Origin: Gibbula magus
Taxonomy: Eukaryota; Mollusca; Gastropoda; Trochida; Trochidae
Length of the DNA stretch: 64,000 nucleotides
Reading direction: 5' to 3'
NCBI GenBank assembly: GCA_936450465.1
Contig: OW388291.1
Location: forward strand, 79,559,436 to 79,623,435
The notes below the pieces were generated by a model. The model did not search any database and had not been told where the DNA came from. It worked only from the letters and a program-made list of their open reading frames with translations. Shown here in pieces: positions 63,101-64,000 of the stretch; within the stretch, counting starts at the first letter, position 1; every line of letters starts with the position of its first letter. A program made the translations under genes and the position numbers.

Positions 63101-63990
63101 AACATTGGTCATGGCTGGTTCCACAACACTGAACTCCCAGTTTTGTGCAGAAGTGGGTGTGTCTCTGAGATACAGGTATGAGGTTTACCTGTTTGCTCGT
63201 TACCAAGTATTTTGCCTATGTTGCTATTTCAGTTATTGTTTGAACCTTAAAATTGGTCTGGAAAGTTTTATATATTTGTATGCACTGAACTTTGGTATAA
63301 ATTTCAATAAAGTATTCTGAATTTATTTTCATTTTGAAGTTTATTTATTTGATATTGATGTTGAATCAGGCATACTGACAAGTCCATTAAATAGTGGCAA
63401 TTAAATTTCAATTTAAGTCATAAATTAAAATTTTAATTAAGAATATCTTTTTCAACAACTGTAATACTATCTATCAATTAATGCATGTATTATCATGTAA
63501 ATTCTTCACAAATTATAACTGTTAGAATATGTATACTTCTGAGAATTTACTTGTGGGAATCCTTAATTTCTATAGACTATTGATGCATGAATTGTTAGTG
63601 TTTATAAGTATAGATACAGTGCAGGATAGATATATTGACACTTACATTTGGACGGAGCCATTCAAAAGCTCTTGGCGGCTCCTGGCTGAAAAACAAGGAA
63701 CTATCTTCTGCTAGAAACTCAGGATCTTCAAACAGAATCCCCTCTTCTTGGCACTTAGCTTTAATTTCGTCATAATTCTGAGTTTGCATCCCAGCGAAAG
63801 GATCCTTTGTTTCAGCTCGGGTGTGACGACCAGCAACTCGCCGACAATGCCTCGCCGGACCCCTCTGTCGTTTCTGGTCTTCCATTTGACGTTCAAACTG
63901 ATCCTTCAAGGAGTCAAACAGTCCCCCTCCTCCTCCTCCTCCTCCTCCACCTCCGAAAAAATCATTTGCCATTCCTCCAAAGAAATTCAT
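12063..63990 (-). CDS. Calpain, classical penta-EF-hand type (gene span; 3' end outside window)
   Basis: This entry spans a Ca2+-activated cytosolic cysteine protease that makes limited cuts in its substrates. Fifteen exons join in continuous phase: 63646-63990, 38721-38790, 36639-36891, 36048-36216, 35644-35724, 33390-33490, 32589-32666, 31931-32100, 30868-31031, 29999-30210, 25717-25750, 19658-19793, 15705-15763, 12655-12723 and 12063-12141. They give about 2020 nt (673 codons), or about 714 with three putative linker micro-exons. The order is poly-Gly N-terminus, protease core (Cys141 in GDCWLL, His297 in GHAYSVT, Asn325 in RIRNPWGN), C2-like domain with an Asp-rich loop, linker, and EF-hands 1-3. 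Several exon sizes (70, 169, 69 and 79 nt; 253 as 119+134) match vertebrate calpain exons as I recall them. The remaining EF-hands and stop lie left of base 1. Molluscan calpains are poorly named, so I give no symbol. Confidence 0.95.
12142..12654. other. Calpain intron between EF3 and EF2 exons
   Basis: A 513-bp unique AT-rich intron, GTGAGG...TTGCAG on the minus strand. I see no repeat, open frame or other element in it. Confidence 0.85.
12655..12723 (-). CDS. Calpain exon: EF-hand 2
   Basis: This 69-nt, phase 0/0 exon reads [20 protein letters not shown] then RWK. With the Asp that ends the previous exon, the loop [12 protein letters not shown] is a canonical Ca2+-binding EF-hand. [13 protein letters not shown] is the calpain EF2 helix. 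The acceptor is CATGTCCAG|GGTGAC and the donor is TGGAAG|GTGAGG. The length equals the matching vertebrate exon as I recall it. Confidence 0.95.
12990..15680. repeat. 54-bp minisatellite, ~50 units, in a calpain intron
   Basis: A head-to-tail array with a 54-bp period; the unit contains tccatgagatcttgttcatg and tctcaatataatgcaaagag. Because 54 is 18 codons and the unit has few stops, long frames stay open on both strands; these are not judged to be genes. Two subfamilies alternate: tatccatgag (left part) and tattcttaag (right part, plus scattered blocks). Units near 15600 lie closest to the donor of the 15705-15763 exon. A few units carry small indels, for example near 13321 and 14029. Confidence 0.97.
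15705..15763 (-). CDS. Calpain exon: helix between EF-hands 1 and 2
   Basis: This 59-nt exon completes [20 protein letters not shown], matching the F..ECCRSMVALMD stretch of calpain PEF domains. The acceptor is TTCAATTTCAG|AATTCG and the donor is CATGAC|GTATCC, leaving phase 0. The 54-bp minisatellite starts about 24 nt past this donor. Read-through would stay open because the array lacks stops in that frame. Confidence 0.93.
15764..19657. other. Calpain intron, AT-rich, no gene
   Basis: A 3.9-kb AT-rich intron. It holds a decayed mini-retroposon at 18368-18420 and a possible dispersed-repeat remnant near 19440-19560 that resembles 30671-30800 (both contain ggatcaag...ggggttcaa, a ttttgcatgt stretch and gaacaccccc-type text). 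The short open frames here show no recognisable domain. Confidence 0.7.
18368..18420 (-). mobile_element. Mini-retroposon, decayed copy
   Basis: The sequence gagtgagttattgtttaac is followed by a degraded hairpin region (aaagcttaggcaacattgtagctattagcggtg). No clear target duplication remains. Confidence 0.6.
19658..19793 (-). CDS. Calpain exon: acidic linker and EF-hand 1
   Basis: This 136-nt exon reads [40 protein letters not shown] and TVFTK. The Glu/Gln-rich linker leads into the first EF-hand of the penta-EF-hand domain. [18 protein letters not shown] is a strong calpain/PEF signature, with an EF1 loop that starts at Ala, as usual for this family. The acceptor is TTTCACCAG|GAGGCA, the donor is CAAAAG|GTAGGC, and it exits one base into a Glu codon. 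Confidence 0.95.
20345..20751. mobile_element. Mutator-like MITE with ~70-bp terminal inverted repeats
   Basis: The left end reads CAGTCTGAATAAAATCGAC and the reverse complement of the right end CAGTCTGATTAAAATCGAC. Similarity continues for about 70 bp to GTGCATCTACCGGG / ATGCATCTACTGGG. The flanks ggatgaaatg (20335-20344) and ggatgatatg (20752-20761) form a 10-bp target duplication with one mismatch. A TIR of this length with a 9-10 bp duplication suggests the Mutator superfamily. The 407-bp element has no credible transposase and is non-autonomous. It sits in the calpain intron between the EF1 exon and the linker exons. Confidence 0.78.
21271..21309 (-). CDS. Putative calpain linker micro-exon (39 nt)
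   Basis: This 39-nt, phase 0/0 candidate translates to the acidic peptide [13 protein letters not shown]. The acceptor is TTGTCACAG|CATGAC and the donor GCGAG|GTTATC is weak. The next confident exon also starts acidic and Pro/Glu-rich ([15 protein letters not shown]), so the composition fits. It is the weakest of the three linker candidates because of its donor. Confidence 0.35.
22482..22520 (-). CDS. Putative calpain linker micro-exon (39 nt)
   Basis: This 39-nt, phase 0/0 candidate translates to [13 protein letters not shown]. The acceptor is GTTATCCAG|ACAGAG, with only a modest pyrimidine tract, and the donor is GGAAAG|GTAGTT. It has the same symmetric phase as the other two linker candidates. 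It is unproven, and transcript reads would decide it. Confidence 0.42.
24591..24635 (-). CDS. Putative calpain linker micro-exon (45 nt)
   Basis: This 45-nt, phase 0/0 candidate translates to [15 protein letters not shown]. The acceptor is ACTTTATTAG|CATCAA behind an AT/pyrimidine-rich stretch, and the donor is the strong TCCTCA|GTAAGT. It lies between two confident exons that meet in phase 0, so it could be constitutive, alternative or absent. A basic, Pro-containing peptide is acceptable in the variable linker between the C2-like and EF-hand domains. This is an inference from splice signals and phase only. Confidence 0.5.
25028..25195. mobile_element. Foldback element, ~170 bp
   Basis: The left arm (aacaagattttatggataac ... 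gtgaagatacacaacatttc) pairs with the reverse complement of the right arm (aactagattttctgtataac ... gtgtagatacacgtttc). The arms are about 75 bp each with a very short spacer. The transcript would fold into one long imperfect hairpin. No clean target duplication was identified. Confidence 0.65.
25717..25750 (-). CDS. Calpain exon 11: linker micro-exon (34 nt)
   Basis: After the split Gly codon this 34-nt exon reads [11 protein letters not shown]. The acceptor is CATGTTTCAG|AGAGTT and the donor is GAAGGA|GTAAGT, both strong, and the phase (in 2, out 0) fits its neighbours exactly. It follows the C2-like domain and begins the acidic linker towards the EF-hand domain. The support is splice-site quality, phase and position; the sequence itself is not strongly family-specific. 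Confidence 0.8.
26586..28069. repeat. 114-bp tandem repeat, 13 copies
   Basis: Thirteen units of 114 bp (the first is 115) starting tgtacccggtaatgtaaaat and ending gagagaattcca lie between the 34-nt linker exon and the last C2-like exon. The units look identical except for the first, which has gggg where the others have ga. That is the pattern of very recent amplification. The unit contains no long open frame. Confidence 0.96.
29007..29325. mobile_element. Possible foldback/TIR element
   Basis: The arm at about 29007-29064 (tagaggttactccactcagg, tcttccatcctaacctctgt, tgcat) is the imperfect inverse of 29262-29325 (atgcaacaggggttaggatg, gaagaattaagtaaagtaac, ctctgaaggaag), with about 200 bp between. 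Related text (aaaggttactcaagtcattt, cttcccatgtaacctgttgc) occurs at 55340-55378, so this is a dispersed family. Confidence 0.5.
29999..30210 (-). CDS. Calpain exon 10: rest of C2-like domain
   Basis: This 212-nt exon reads [60 protein letters not shown] and [11 protein letters not shown]. The segments [26 protein letters not shown] are diagnostic for the end of the calpain C2-like domain. The acceptor is CTGTCAG|CTGGAG and the donor is ACGGG|GTGAGA. It exits with two bases of a Gly codon, completed by the small exon at 25717-25750. Confidence 0.95.
30868..31031 (-). CDS. Calpain exon 9: C2-like domain with acidic loop
   Basis: This 164-nt exon begins [16 protein letters not shown], followed by seven Asp residues and then [20 protein letters not shown] and [19 protein letters not shown] and IGYVIYK are conserved C2-like strands. 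The Asp run is the acidic loop that in calpains contacts the protease core and takes part in Ca2+ switching. A basic stretch (KDRRKKRK) follows. The acceptor is TTTTTAG|ACACC, the donor is TATAAA|GTGAGT, and the exit is phase 0. The transposon at 31128-31681 lies 96 bp from its acceptor side. Confidence 0.95.
31128..31681. mobile_element. TIR transposon (Mutator-like) with captured helicase exon
   Basis: A 554-bp element with nearly perfect TIRs of about 92 bp (31128-31220 and 31590-31681; both start CATCCTCGATAATCCAGCGC when read inward). A perfect 9-bp target duplication, gggatgaat, lies at 31119-31127 and 31682-31690. Nine-bp duplications with long TIRs suggest a Mutator-type element. The roughly 370-bp interior holds no transposase but an exon-like segment of a RecQ/DEAD-type helicase (31348-31486, minus strand). 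It lies in the calpain intron between the two exons flanking the acidic loop. Confidence 0.85.
31348..31486 (-). pseudogene. Captured first exon of a RecQ-like helicase
   Basis: From an ATG in a GC-rich start context (AAACAAACATGGCGGCGGCC) the frame reads [40 protein letters not shown] and SIKTGG, then a donor GGAG|GTAAAT splits the next Gly of TGGGK. The Gln (LTETQ) and Walker A (K-T-G-G-G-K) spacing resembles the start of RecQ-type helicases. The rest of the helicase is absent, so it cannot be a working enzyme here. The family call rests on a short motif and is moderate. Confidence 0.6.
31931..32100 (-). CDS. Calpain exon 8: start of C2-like domain
   Basis: This 170-nt exon reads [20 protein letters not shown], then [20 protein letters not shown] and [25 protein letters not shown]...EICNL is the classic calpain string here, and the ..[13 protein letters not shown] motif opens the C2-like beta-sandwich (here [12 protein letters not shown], with RR before VNAGG). 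The acceptor is TTTCACAG|GATGTC and the donor is ATATCG|GTCAGT. It exits one base into a Gly codon. Confidence 0.95.
32372..32480. repeat. ~52-bp tandem duplication
   Basis: Two near-identical copies of caatttagtgttttcaatca followed by agtggccaattccagattat tcc sit side by side in the intron between the calpain exons at 31931 and 32589. Confidence 0.9.
32589..32666 (-). CDS. Calpain exon 7: end of protease core
   Basis: This 78-nt exon reads [20 protein letters not shown] followed by DDGEFW. It matches the calpain stretch leading to the DGEFWM boundary between the protease core and the C2-like domain. The acceptor is ACCCACAG|GTCCCA and the donor is GTTCTG|GTGAGT. It enters with a split Gln codon and leaves with a split Trp codon. 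Confidence 0.95.
33390..33490 (-). CDS. Calpain exon 6: catalytic asparagine
   Basis: This 101-nt exon translates to [20 protein letters not shown] followed by [14 protein letters not shown]. Asn in RIRNPWGN (about residue 325) completes the triad, and the WGN...W..AWSD string is a near-universal calpain signature. The acceptor is GTCTGTAG|ATCGAT. The donor is GATCA|GTGAGT, which leaves two bases for a Gln codon. The five residues before ERVQGQ slightly lengthen the loop between the His and Asn segments compared with my memory of vertebrate family members. Confidence 0.94.
33491..35643. other. Calpain intron between His and Asn exons
   Basis: A 2.15-kb AT-rich intron. Apart from the mini-retroposon at 34291-34348 I see only short chance open frames. 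Confidence 0.75.
34291..34348 (-). mobile_element. Mini-retroposon copy with decayed target duplication
   Basis: The sequence gtgagtgagtgagttattg...gcagccattagtgatg is flanked by tttacaaatag and tttacgcatag, an 11-bp duplication with two mismatches. It lies in the calpain intron between the His and Asn exons. Confidence 0.72.
35644..35724 (-). CDS. Calpain exon 5: catalytic histidine
   Basis: This 81-nt, phase 0/0 exon translates to [20 protein letters not shown] followed by SVTAVKL. The GHAYSVT motif carries the catalytic His (about residue 297), 156 residues after the Cys, close to the spacing in vertebrate calpain-2. The acceptor is TTTCAG|CCTTCA and the donor is AAATTG|GTGAGT. Because it is symmetric, skipping it would keep the frame but remove the catalytic His. 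Confidence 0.95.
36048..36216 (-). CDS. Calpain exon 4: protease core, central part
   Basis: This 169-nt exon reads [40 protein letters not shown] and [16 protein letters not shown]. These are the conserved Gly-rich and TGGV segments that lead towards the catalytic His. The acceptor is CTATCTCAG|ACTGTG and the donor is ATCGAT|GTAATG, a weaker match than the other donors. It enters completing the split Lys codon and leaves in phase 0. The 169-nt length equals the corresponding vertebrate exon as I recall it. Confidence 0.96.
36639..36891 (-). CDS. Calpain exon 3: catalytic cysteine
   Basis: This 253-nt exon completes [17 protein letters not shown], with the nucleophilic Cys (about residue 141), then [44 protein letters not shown] and [14 protein letters not shown]. 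All are hallmark calpain protease-core strings. The length equals two exons (119 + 134) of vertebrate genes as I recall them, which suggests a fused or ancestrally undivided exon. The acceptor is CATTGCAG|GTGATTG and the donor is GCCAA|GTGAGA. It exits with two bases, completed as Lys by exon 4. Confidence 0.97.
36892..38720. other. Calpain intron between exons 2 and 3
   Basis: A 1.8-kb intron in which I recognise no repeat or additional exon. Confidence 0.7.
38721..38790 (-). CDS. Calpain exon 2: substrate-cleft lead-in
   Basis: This 70-nt exon translates to [20 protein letters not shown] followed by GEL and the first base of a Gly codon. It is the segment just before the catalytic Cys in classical calpains. 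The acceptor is TTGCAG|GAGATC and the donor is GAACTCG|GTAAGT. It enters in phase 0 and leaves one base, which exon 3 completes as GGT (Gly) of the GDCW motif. It lies about 24.9 kb from exon 1. Confidence 0.95.
40239..40808 (+). mobile_element. Hairpin-ended element, short copy
   Basis: It begins actagatgagcgttcgcggg and ends in a hairpin with the arms cccgac and gtcggg around tta, then gctgctaatta. It shares start, end and interior (repeated tgaccttgacctttgac blocks) with 57056-58213. No open frame or clear target duplication is visible. The 3' hairpin recalls non-autonomous Helitron/Helentron-type elements, but this is only a suggestion. Confidence 0.65.
40990..43050. repeat. Degenerate satellite-like array (~155-290 bp spacing)
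   Basis: About eight or nine diverged units share ggttggtttagg-tcaagcagacctacacaag, gagttaacattctgaaagaca, ttcctacatctattgactgc, tattgcctgcaata and tttatcatcagctgatta. Unit starts lie near 41113, 41732, 41941, 42100, 42297, 42452, 42683 and 42973. A SINE at 41160-41468 interrupts the first part. High divergence suggests an old array. Confidence 0.75.
41160..41468 (-). mobile_element. tRNA-derived SINE, copy 1
   Basis: On the minus strand the head (41468 inwards) is tRNA-like: GTGTTTAGCGCG as box A and GGTTCAAATCC as box B. A body with ggtgcaatgctacactgaat follows, and the 3' end forms a GCCGC...GCGGC hairpin followed by gttaaac. It is inserted in the degenerate satellite at 40990-43050. Confidence 0.8.
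43195..43492 (+). mobile_element. tRNA-derived SINE, copy 2
   Basis: A plus-strand copy: tRNA-like head (gcttagtgcattggg, then ggtccggggttggaatcccg), SINE body, tail aaagcggcgttaaacccc and a ctcacctcagcc end. Confidence 0.8.
43867..44062 (-). mobile_element. TAGTCTG-type MITE, copy 1
   Basis: A 196-bp element, inverted relative to the other two copies. It starts TAGTCTGTCACC and contains ctacaacaagactat and acacatctcagaggct. The flanks cagacattg (43858-43866) and ctgccattg (44063-44071) match at 7 of 9 positions, a decayed 9-bp target duplication. An A/T-rich expansion lies near its right end. Confidence 0.75.
44976..45011. other. Perfect 14-bp inverted repeat (hairpin)
   Basis: GGAGATATCGCTTG and CAAGCGATATCTCC are separated by 8 bp (tgggagat). 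It could fold as a strong cruciform or RNA hairpin. It probably belongs to a degraded foldback element. Confidence 0.85.
45057..45152. promoter_or_regulatory. Cluster of CRE-like TGACGTCA palindromes
   Basis: A short degenerate tandem of tgac(a/g)tcacaatgctatgac blocks gives two full or near-full TGACGTCA sites (near 45107 and 45123) and several half-sites (tacgtcat, tgacatca). TGACGTCA is the CREB/ATF consensus. Function is unproven, because the cluster could simply be a by-product of tandem duplication. Confidence 0.4.
45235..45330. other. 12-bp inverted repeat pair flanking ~70 bp
   Basis: agaatctcaccc (45235-45246) and gggtgagattct (45319-45330) are exact inverse copies. The text between them contains further small hairpins. 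It is probably a short foldback or MITE end pair. Confidence 0.6.
45348..45879. repeat. 38-bp tandem repeat, 14 copies
   Basis: Fourteen units of tcaactgttatacagagtct followed by gaatggtgtataatagta. All are identical to the eye except the last, which has ggggtatattag. Recent amplification is likely. Confidence 0.96.
46009..46156. repeat. Diverged ~81-bp tandem duplication
   Basis: tacattgaatacagtataga ... gtcacagattgaagctc is followed by tacattgaatagagtataga ... gtcacaggttgaacctc. Confidence 0.8.
49203..49495 (-). mobile_element. tRNA-derived SINE, diverged copy 3
   Basis: The plus strand reads gaggtgaggtgatttgggg (tail side), then body text atggagaaagcctac and gtgaaatctgtgagc, and near 49430 ggtgggattcaaaccccag, the box B side of the tRNA-like head. 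The open frame across it is fortuitous. Confidence 0.72.
49839..51216. mobile_element. hAT-like non-autonomous transposon, ~1.38 kb
   Basis: The termini CAGGGATGCAGA (left) and the inverse of TCTGCATCCCTG (right) form short TIRs. The 8-bp target duplication gttaagac at 49831-49838 and 51217-51224 is perfect. An 8-bp duplication and CAGGG-type ends fit the hAT superfamily. Subterminal gtccgat/atcggac motifs are repeated. The interior is AT-rich and has no transposase frame. Confidence 0.85.
51302..51474. mobile_element. Foldback MITE, ~170 bp
   Basis: The left arm (gccagtctccatcactggct, aatttaagcctttgtagag, tttccttcacttttc) is the inverse of the right arm (gaaaagtgaaggaaatgctg, caagacttaaattagccatt, gatgggagactggc). 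The arms are about 60 bp around a 45-bp loop. No clear target duplication is visible. Confidence 0.75.
51500..51615 (-). mobile_element. SINE fragment
   Basis: Diverged SINE body text: gccacgttcaaatcacagct ... ctctgcactgcagtgaaacctg caagcattaactggacctagc. It lacks the head and tail. Confidence 0.5.
52693..53056 (-). mobile_element. tRNA-derived SINE, copy 4, with (GGTGA)n tail
   Basis: The plus strand opens with the pentanucleotide ggtga repeated about 14 times (52693-52772), then gtttaacaccgctttcaag and the SINE body, ending in a tRNA-like head (ggtgggaatcaaaccccgaa as the complement of box B). The tail repeat is a local microsatellite. Confidence 0.82.
53843..53897 (-). mobile_element. Mini-retroposon, diverged, with 11-bp target duplication
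   Basis: atgagtgagttattgcttcac ... gcagccaccagcttcga is flanked by cacaaacaatt at 53832-53842 and 53898-53908 (perfect). Confidence 0.8.
53967..54024 (-). mobile_element. Mini-retroposon with 13-bp target duplication
   Basis: tgagtgagtgagttattg ... gcagccattagcggcga is flanked by aagtttccaagag at 53954-53966 and 54025-54037 (perfect). It lies 69 bp from the preceding copy. Confidence 0.88.
55776..56222 (-). mobile_element. tRNA-derived SINE, copy 5, split by a MITE
   Basis: The SINE body runs from ggaaggtgatttgtggtattcc (tail side) to ttagaacagttctcca. It resumes after 56124 with agttctccacagcagacaaag and ends in the tRNA-like head (gatccgaagccgaagacact, aaccactgcgctatccca). The insertion between is the MITE at 55957-56123. 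Confidence 0.82.
55957..56123 (+). mobile_element. TAGTCTG-type MITE, copy 2, nested in a SINE
   Basis: 167 bp, starting TAGTCTAACATTTAG and ending gatgacagacta (inverse TAGTCTGTCATC). The 9-bp target duplication agttctcca at 55948-55956 and 56124-56132 is perfect and can be checked against uninterrupted SINE copies. Confidence 0.88.
56491..56618. repeat. 64-bp tandem duplication
   Basis: Two exact copies of a 64-bp unit starting attaggtgtcattctgtaat. Confidence 0.95.
57056..58213 (+). mobile_element. Hairpin-ended element, long copy
   Basis: It has the same start (actagaagagcgtttgcggg) and end as 40239-40808. The 3' hairpin is exact: AGCAGCTCCGAC, tta, GTCGGAGCTGCT. The interior contains a diverged duplication of about 430 bp (around 57410-57720 and 57850-58060: ttttcaaatcttgg...tttctccatagttgat..., gttatcgtgtttacaaggat). 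Many tgaccttgacctttgac strings occur. A ggcggcggcggcgacgg microsatellite lies just before the end. Confidence 0.72.
58601..58645 (-). mobile_element. Mini-retroposon, shortest copy (45 bp), 13-bp target duplication
   Basis: gtgagtgagttattgcataa ... gaagtatcgcggcca is flanked by tttagatcataaa at 58588-58600 and 58646-58658 (perfect). Only 45 bp lie between the duplications. Confidence 0.88.
58767..58905 (+). mobile_element. TAGTCTG-type MITE, copy 3
   Basis: 139 bp, starting TAGTCAGACATTTAG and ending gatgacagacta, with a perfect 9-bp target duplication actatgtag at 58758-58766 and 58906-58914. The interior matches copy 2 (agcctctgagatgtgttcat, gtagacttgcct). Confidence 0.88.
61706..61789. 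repeat. ~39-bp tandem duplication
   Basis: gtagttgatgtacaaataac followed by taaatgcac(c/t)gttttt occurs twice in a row. Confidence 0.85.
61998..62143. mobile_element. hAT-like element, single-end relic
   Basis: The text ending gcgatttctgcatccctg, with caatcggtc, gtccgataggtcaattttc and acatgtccggcaaataga, is the inverse of the left end of the element at 49839-51216. The other terminus is missing. Confidence 0.75.
63646..63990 (-). CDS. Calpain exon 1: poly-Gly N-terminus and start of protease core
   Basis: This exon encodes residues 1-115. The start [12 protein letters not shown] leads into an 11-Gly run written by a CCT-type microsatellite at about 63923-63954. A Gln/Arg-rich stretch follows, then [16 protein letters not shown] and FEWLRPN, the conserved start of the calpain protease core. 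The donor reads CCAAAT|GTAAGT and leaves phase 0. The ATG at 63988-63990 is the first in frame and gives a sensible Gly-rich start. Only 10 bases lie upstream, so the 5' UTR, the promoter and any upstream non-coding exon cannot be seen. The N-terminal region is about 36 residues longer than in vertebrate calpain-2, judged from the position of the catalytic Cys. Confidence 0.93.
63923..63954. repeat. CCT-type microsatellite encoding calpain poly-Gly
   Basis: A run of cct codon-complements inside calpain exon 1 encodes most of the 11-Gly tract. Length variation would change only the Gly count if in multiples of three. Confidence 0.9.
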
Positions 63991-64000
63991 TTTTGCTGAT

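Larger units (their letters stand above)
38791..63645. other. Calpain intron 1 (~24.9 kb)
   Basis: On the minus strand it starts GTAAGTGTC (63645) and ends TGATTGCAG (38791). No other gene is recognised in it. It holds the two-copy hairpin-ended family, a degenerate satellite, tRNA-derived SINEs, a 9-bp-TSD MITE family, a hAT-like element and a relic, foldbacks, a 38-bp tandem array, a CRE-like cluster and three mini-retroposons, each listed separately. I see nothing recognisable in about 46160-49200, 54038-55300, 59200-61690 and 62150-63640. Confidence 0.85.

Overview
The window is animal nuclear DNA: AT-rich, intron-dominated and full of repeats. It carries part of one recognisable host gene, a classical calpain (Ca2+-dependent cysteine protease), on the minus strand. 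A mollusc, probably a gastropod, is the likeliest source. That is inferred from the calpain type and from short interspersed elements with the GTTTAACGCCGCTT-type tail that I associate with molluscs; no database was searched.

The calpain starts at 63990 (ATG) and runs leftwards to 12063. Fifteen exons follow each other in exact splice phase, and three in-phase micro-exons are likely in the linker. Together they encode a poly-Gly N-terminus, a protease core with an intact Cys/His/Asn triad, the C2-like domain with an acidic loop, a linker, and the first three EF-hands of the penta-EF-hand domain. The last exons, for the C-terminal EF-hands, lie beyond the left edge. Intron 1 alone is about 24.9 kb.

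Layout from left to right: 1-12062 is a 34-bp minisatellite of about 350 units that begins exactly at the donor of exon 18. 12990-15680 is a 54-bp minisatellite starting about 24 nt inside the donor of exon 16. 15764-31930 holds spaced exons, a Mutator-like element (20345-20751), a foldback (25028-25195), a 13-copy 114-bp array (26586-28069) and a transposon carrying a helicase-like exon (31128-31681). 31931-38790 holds the protease and C2-like exons. 38791-63645 is intron 1, with tRNA-derived SINEs, a short TIR family with 9-bp target duplications, a hAT-like element, a two-copy family ending in a perfect hairpin, a 14-copy 38-bp array and a degenerate satellite.

The most unusual signal is a retroposon of only 45-64 bp. 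It is little more than a hairpin with an (ACTC)n tail, yet it is flanked by 11-13 bp target-site duplications at several independent insertion sites. Its hairpin and tail junction match the 3' end of the window's tRNA-derived SINEs.

The long minus-strand open frames in the two minisatellites come from repeat periodicity and are not treated as genes. No rRNA, functional tRNA, CRISPR array or prokaryotic feature was seen.
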